5,970 nucleotides of DNA, taken from NCBI GenBank assembly GCA_019038735.1, contig JAHOYW010000124.1:1-5970 (forward strand), read 5' to 3'. This document shows, piece after piece, positions 4,775-5,970 of this stretch; position 1 is the first letter of the stretch; each line of letters opens with the position of its first letter. The notes beneath the pieces were generated by a model that was not told where the DNA came from, did not search any database, and saw only the letters and a list, made by a program, of their open reading frames with translations. This DNA is from Victivallales bacterium (lineage in GTDB: Bacteria > Verrucomicrobiota > Lentisphaeria > Victivallales > Victivallaceae). The position numbers and the translations under genes were made by a program.

Positions 4775-5517
4775 AACTCTCTTGCGAAATCTGCATTTCG
4801 CAAGAGTCTATTCTTTTTATAAATAGCAATAGTTTTCTGTAGCGATTCTTTGCGCCCGGGAACTTCGGGAGAAAATATGGATATATTTTCCAGAAAACAA
4901 TCTAAAGCTCCTTGAGTATCATCTTGTTTAAGAAGTATTTTCCCGAGAAGCAGATTTGCCATAGCCGAATATTCCGGTACCGCAACTTCAAATGAACAGC
5001 GATATGCTTTTTTGGCATTATCATCCTGCTCAAGTTTTTCATAGACATTGCCGAGTAATAGAAAAGCATGAGCATAAGAAAGACCTTCCGCTTGCGGCAT
5101 AAGTATTTTTTCTTTCAACAAAGCTTCCAGAATAGTCTGGGCGGCTTTATAGTCATCTCCAGCTATTTTAACTTGCGCCTGTAATACTTTAATTTTCAAG
5201 TTTATTGGCGGGAATTTATATTTGTCGGCAACACTATCCAGCAGTTTTCCGGCTTCATTGATTTTGTTTTGTTTAAATAATTTTTTGGCTTTTTGGATGT
5301 CCGAAGGCATAGTCATTTTTACTAATCTAAAGTCTTTCCGTCGCAAAATGCGTTCAGCATTATTAAGTTGAATTGTCAGATTGCCTTCCTGGTCAGCTTT
5401 AAGCAATTCAGCTTTAAGCCATTTGTTATTAATAAGGAGTACTTTTATTTCTACTCCTTTTCCATACAAAAAGGAAACATTTAATAATATAAGGAAGATA
5501 AAAAATAATTTAGGCAT
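4771..5517 (-). CDS. Exported TPR-like repeat protein, function unknown
   Basis: The 248-residue product begins with a likely Sec signal peptide: K3, a hydrophobic core at 4-18 (LFFIFLILLNVSFLY), then G19-K20-G21 where cleavage may occur. Residues about 22-68 form a small beta-rich segment (EIKVLLINNKWLKAELL, then TIQLNNAERILRRKDFRLV) resembling an SH3-like module. From about 72 onward the chain is helical with TPR-like pairs: about 72-103 (IQKAKKLFKQNKINEAGKLL), 106-139, 147-180 (AHAFLLLGNVYEKLEQDDNA) and 183-216 (SAMANLLLGKILLKQDDTQG). TPR domains mediate protein contacts, so a periplasmic scaffold or envelope assembly role is plausible but inferred. GAGGA lies five bases before the ATG, and the start overlaps the end of the yjbQ-like gene by eight bases, so translation is probably coupled. 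The TAA stop runs straight into the heptamer array. I do not recognise a named family. Confidence 0.8.
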   Translation of the reverse strand: MPKLFFIFLILLNVSFLYGKGVEIKVLLINNKWLKAELLKADQEGNLTIQLNNAERILRRKDFRLVKMTMPSDIQKAKKLFKQNKINEAGKLLDSVADKYKFPPINLKIKVLQAQVKIAGDDYKAAQTILEALLKEKILMPQAEGLSYAHAFLLLGNVYEKLEQDDNAKKAYRCSFEVAVPEYSAMANLLLGKILLKQDDTQGALDCFLENISIFSPEVPGRKESLQKTIAIYKKNRLLRNADFAREF

Positions 5518-5914
5518 TATAATCCTCTATAAATTGTACTAGAACTTTTCGGCTCCGGGGTCCATCGAATTCACAAAAATAAATTCCCTGCCAGACACCA
5601 AGACAAAGTTTCCCATTATCTATTGGCACGGTTTGCGAAAAGCCCATGAATGAAGCTTTGAGATGGGCGGCGCTATTACCCTCATAATGACGAAATAAAG
5701 GATTATTCCACGGCACAAGTTCTTCTGTTGCCGCCAGTAGATCCCGCTGAACATCCGGATCGGCGTTTTCGTTGATAGTCAAACCAGCGGTAGTATGCTG
5801 GCAAAAGATATGGCAGATCCCTGATTTAAAACCATTTGGTATCAGAGCATTTACTTCCTGCGTGAAATCTATCATTTCACTATGTTGATGTGTTGTAATA
5901 TTAATTTTATCCAT
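5510..5914 (-). CDS. YjbQ/UPF0047 family protein (secondary thiamine-phosphate synthase-like)
   Basis: The 134-residue product is a complete UPF0047/YjbQ protein, a small cytoplasmic, probably trimeric fold. E. coli YjbQ has weak thiamine-phosphate synthase activity, but the true role of the family is not settled. Family motifs are intact: HTTAGLTINENADPDV at 40-55, HYEGNSAAHLKASFMG at 76-91 with conserved H76 and H84, and GVWQGIYFCEFDGPRSR at 106-122. The conserved His residues are thought to form a metal or active site. The ATG at 5914 fits the family's N-terminus. The nearest good ribosome binding site (AAGGA) ends 25 bases upstream, with a hairpin in between. It is the first visible gene of a pair with the exported TPR-like protein, overlapping it by eight bases. 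No thiamine synthesis gene is nearby, so a thiamine role is not supported by context. Confidence 0.92.
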   Translation of the reverse strand: MDKINITTHQHSEMIDFTQEVNALIPNGFKSGICHIFCQHTTAGLTINENADPDVQRDLLAATEELVPWNNPLFRHYEGNSAAHLKASFMGFSQTVPIDNGKLCLGVWQGIYFCEFDGPRSRKVLVQFIEDYNA

Positions 5915-5946
5915 AGAGCCAATTTCAAAACTATTGGCTTCCTTTT
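5915..5946 (-). promoter_or_regulatory. Leader hairpin between ribosome binding site and start codon of the yjbQ-like gene
   Basis: On the - strand AAAAGGA (5946-5940) is a good Shine-Dalgarno site but lies 25 bases from the ATG. Between them AGCCAAT (5939-5933) pairs perfectly with ATTGGCT (5923-5917) around a nine-base loop, leaving two bases before the ATG. Folding would bring site and start together. The pairing is seen; a role in initiation is inferred. Confidence 0.5.
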
Positions 5947-5970
5947 GTTAAAAATCCATTTTTCACACGC

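Overview
This is an AT-rich bacterial chromosomal segment holding nine protein-coding genes. One lies on the + strand at the left edge and eight run on the - strand. I see no rRNA, tRNA, CRISPR, transposase or phage gene, and almost every gene belongs to a widespread housekeeping family. Shine-Dalgarno sites, sigma70-type promoters and an intrinsic terminator are all readable, so this is a bacterium. An AT-rich Gram-negative is plausible, and a PVC-type lineage (Lentisphaerae/Verrucomicrobia style) is a weak guess from gene style only; nothing here fixes the taxon.

Layout, left to right. (1) 56-844 (+) is an AraC/XylS-type regulator with a promoter so close to its ATG that the mRNA is probably leaderless. 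It is tail-to-tail with, and overlaps by 8 bp, the end of (2), a - strand operon. Read in its own direction, that operon is a tandem ACT-domain protein (2709-3137), queD (2308-2679), queE (1634-2293) and trmO/tsaA (837-1616), driven by a good promoter at 3197-3224. (3) 3286-3462 (-) is a 58-residue basic protein with a near-consensus promoter, a strong ribosome binding site and a strong terminator. (4) 3463-3720 is non-coding and carries that promoter plus three back-to-back inverted repeats, one of which is the likely trxB terminator. (5) 3721-4647 (-) is trxB. (6) 4648-4770 is non-coding and holds a telomere-like (TTAAGGG)4 array that fits a G-quadruplex on the - strand. (7) 4771-5517 (-) is an exported TPR-like protein, translationally coupled to (8) 5510-5914 (-), a YjbQ/UPF0047 protein.

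Functionally, queD and queE make the 7-deazaguanine core used for queuosine at tRNA position 34, while TrmO methylates t6A at position 37. Three of the four genes in that operon therefore serve the tRNA anticodon loop; the ACT protein in front looks like an amino-acid-sensing partner. trxB supplies NADPH-driven reduction of thioredoxin. The rest of the queuosine pathway (FolE, QueC, QueF, Tgt) and thioredoxin are not in the window.

I did not find a clear new multi-gene system. The most unusual items are non-coding or very small: the G4-forming heptamer array right at a stop codon, the apparently highly expressed 58-residue protein, the cluster of three inverted repeats beside it, and a hairpin lying between the ribosome binding site and start codon of the yjbQ-like gene.
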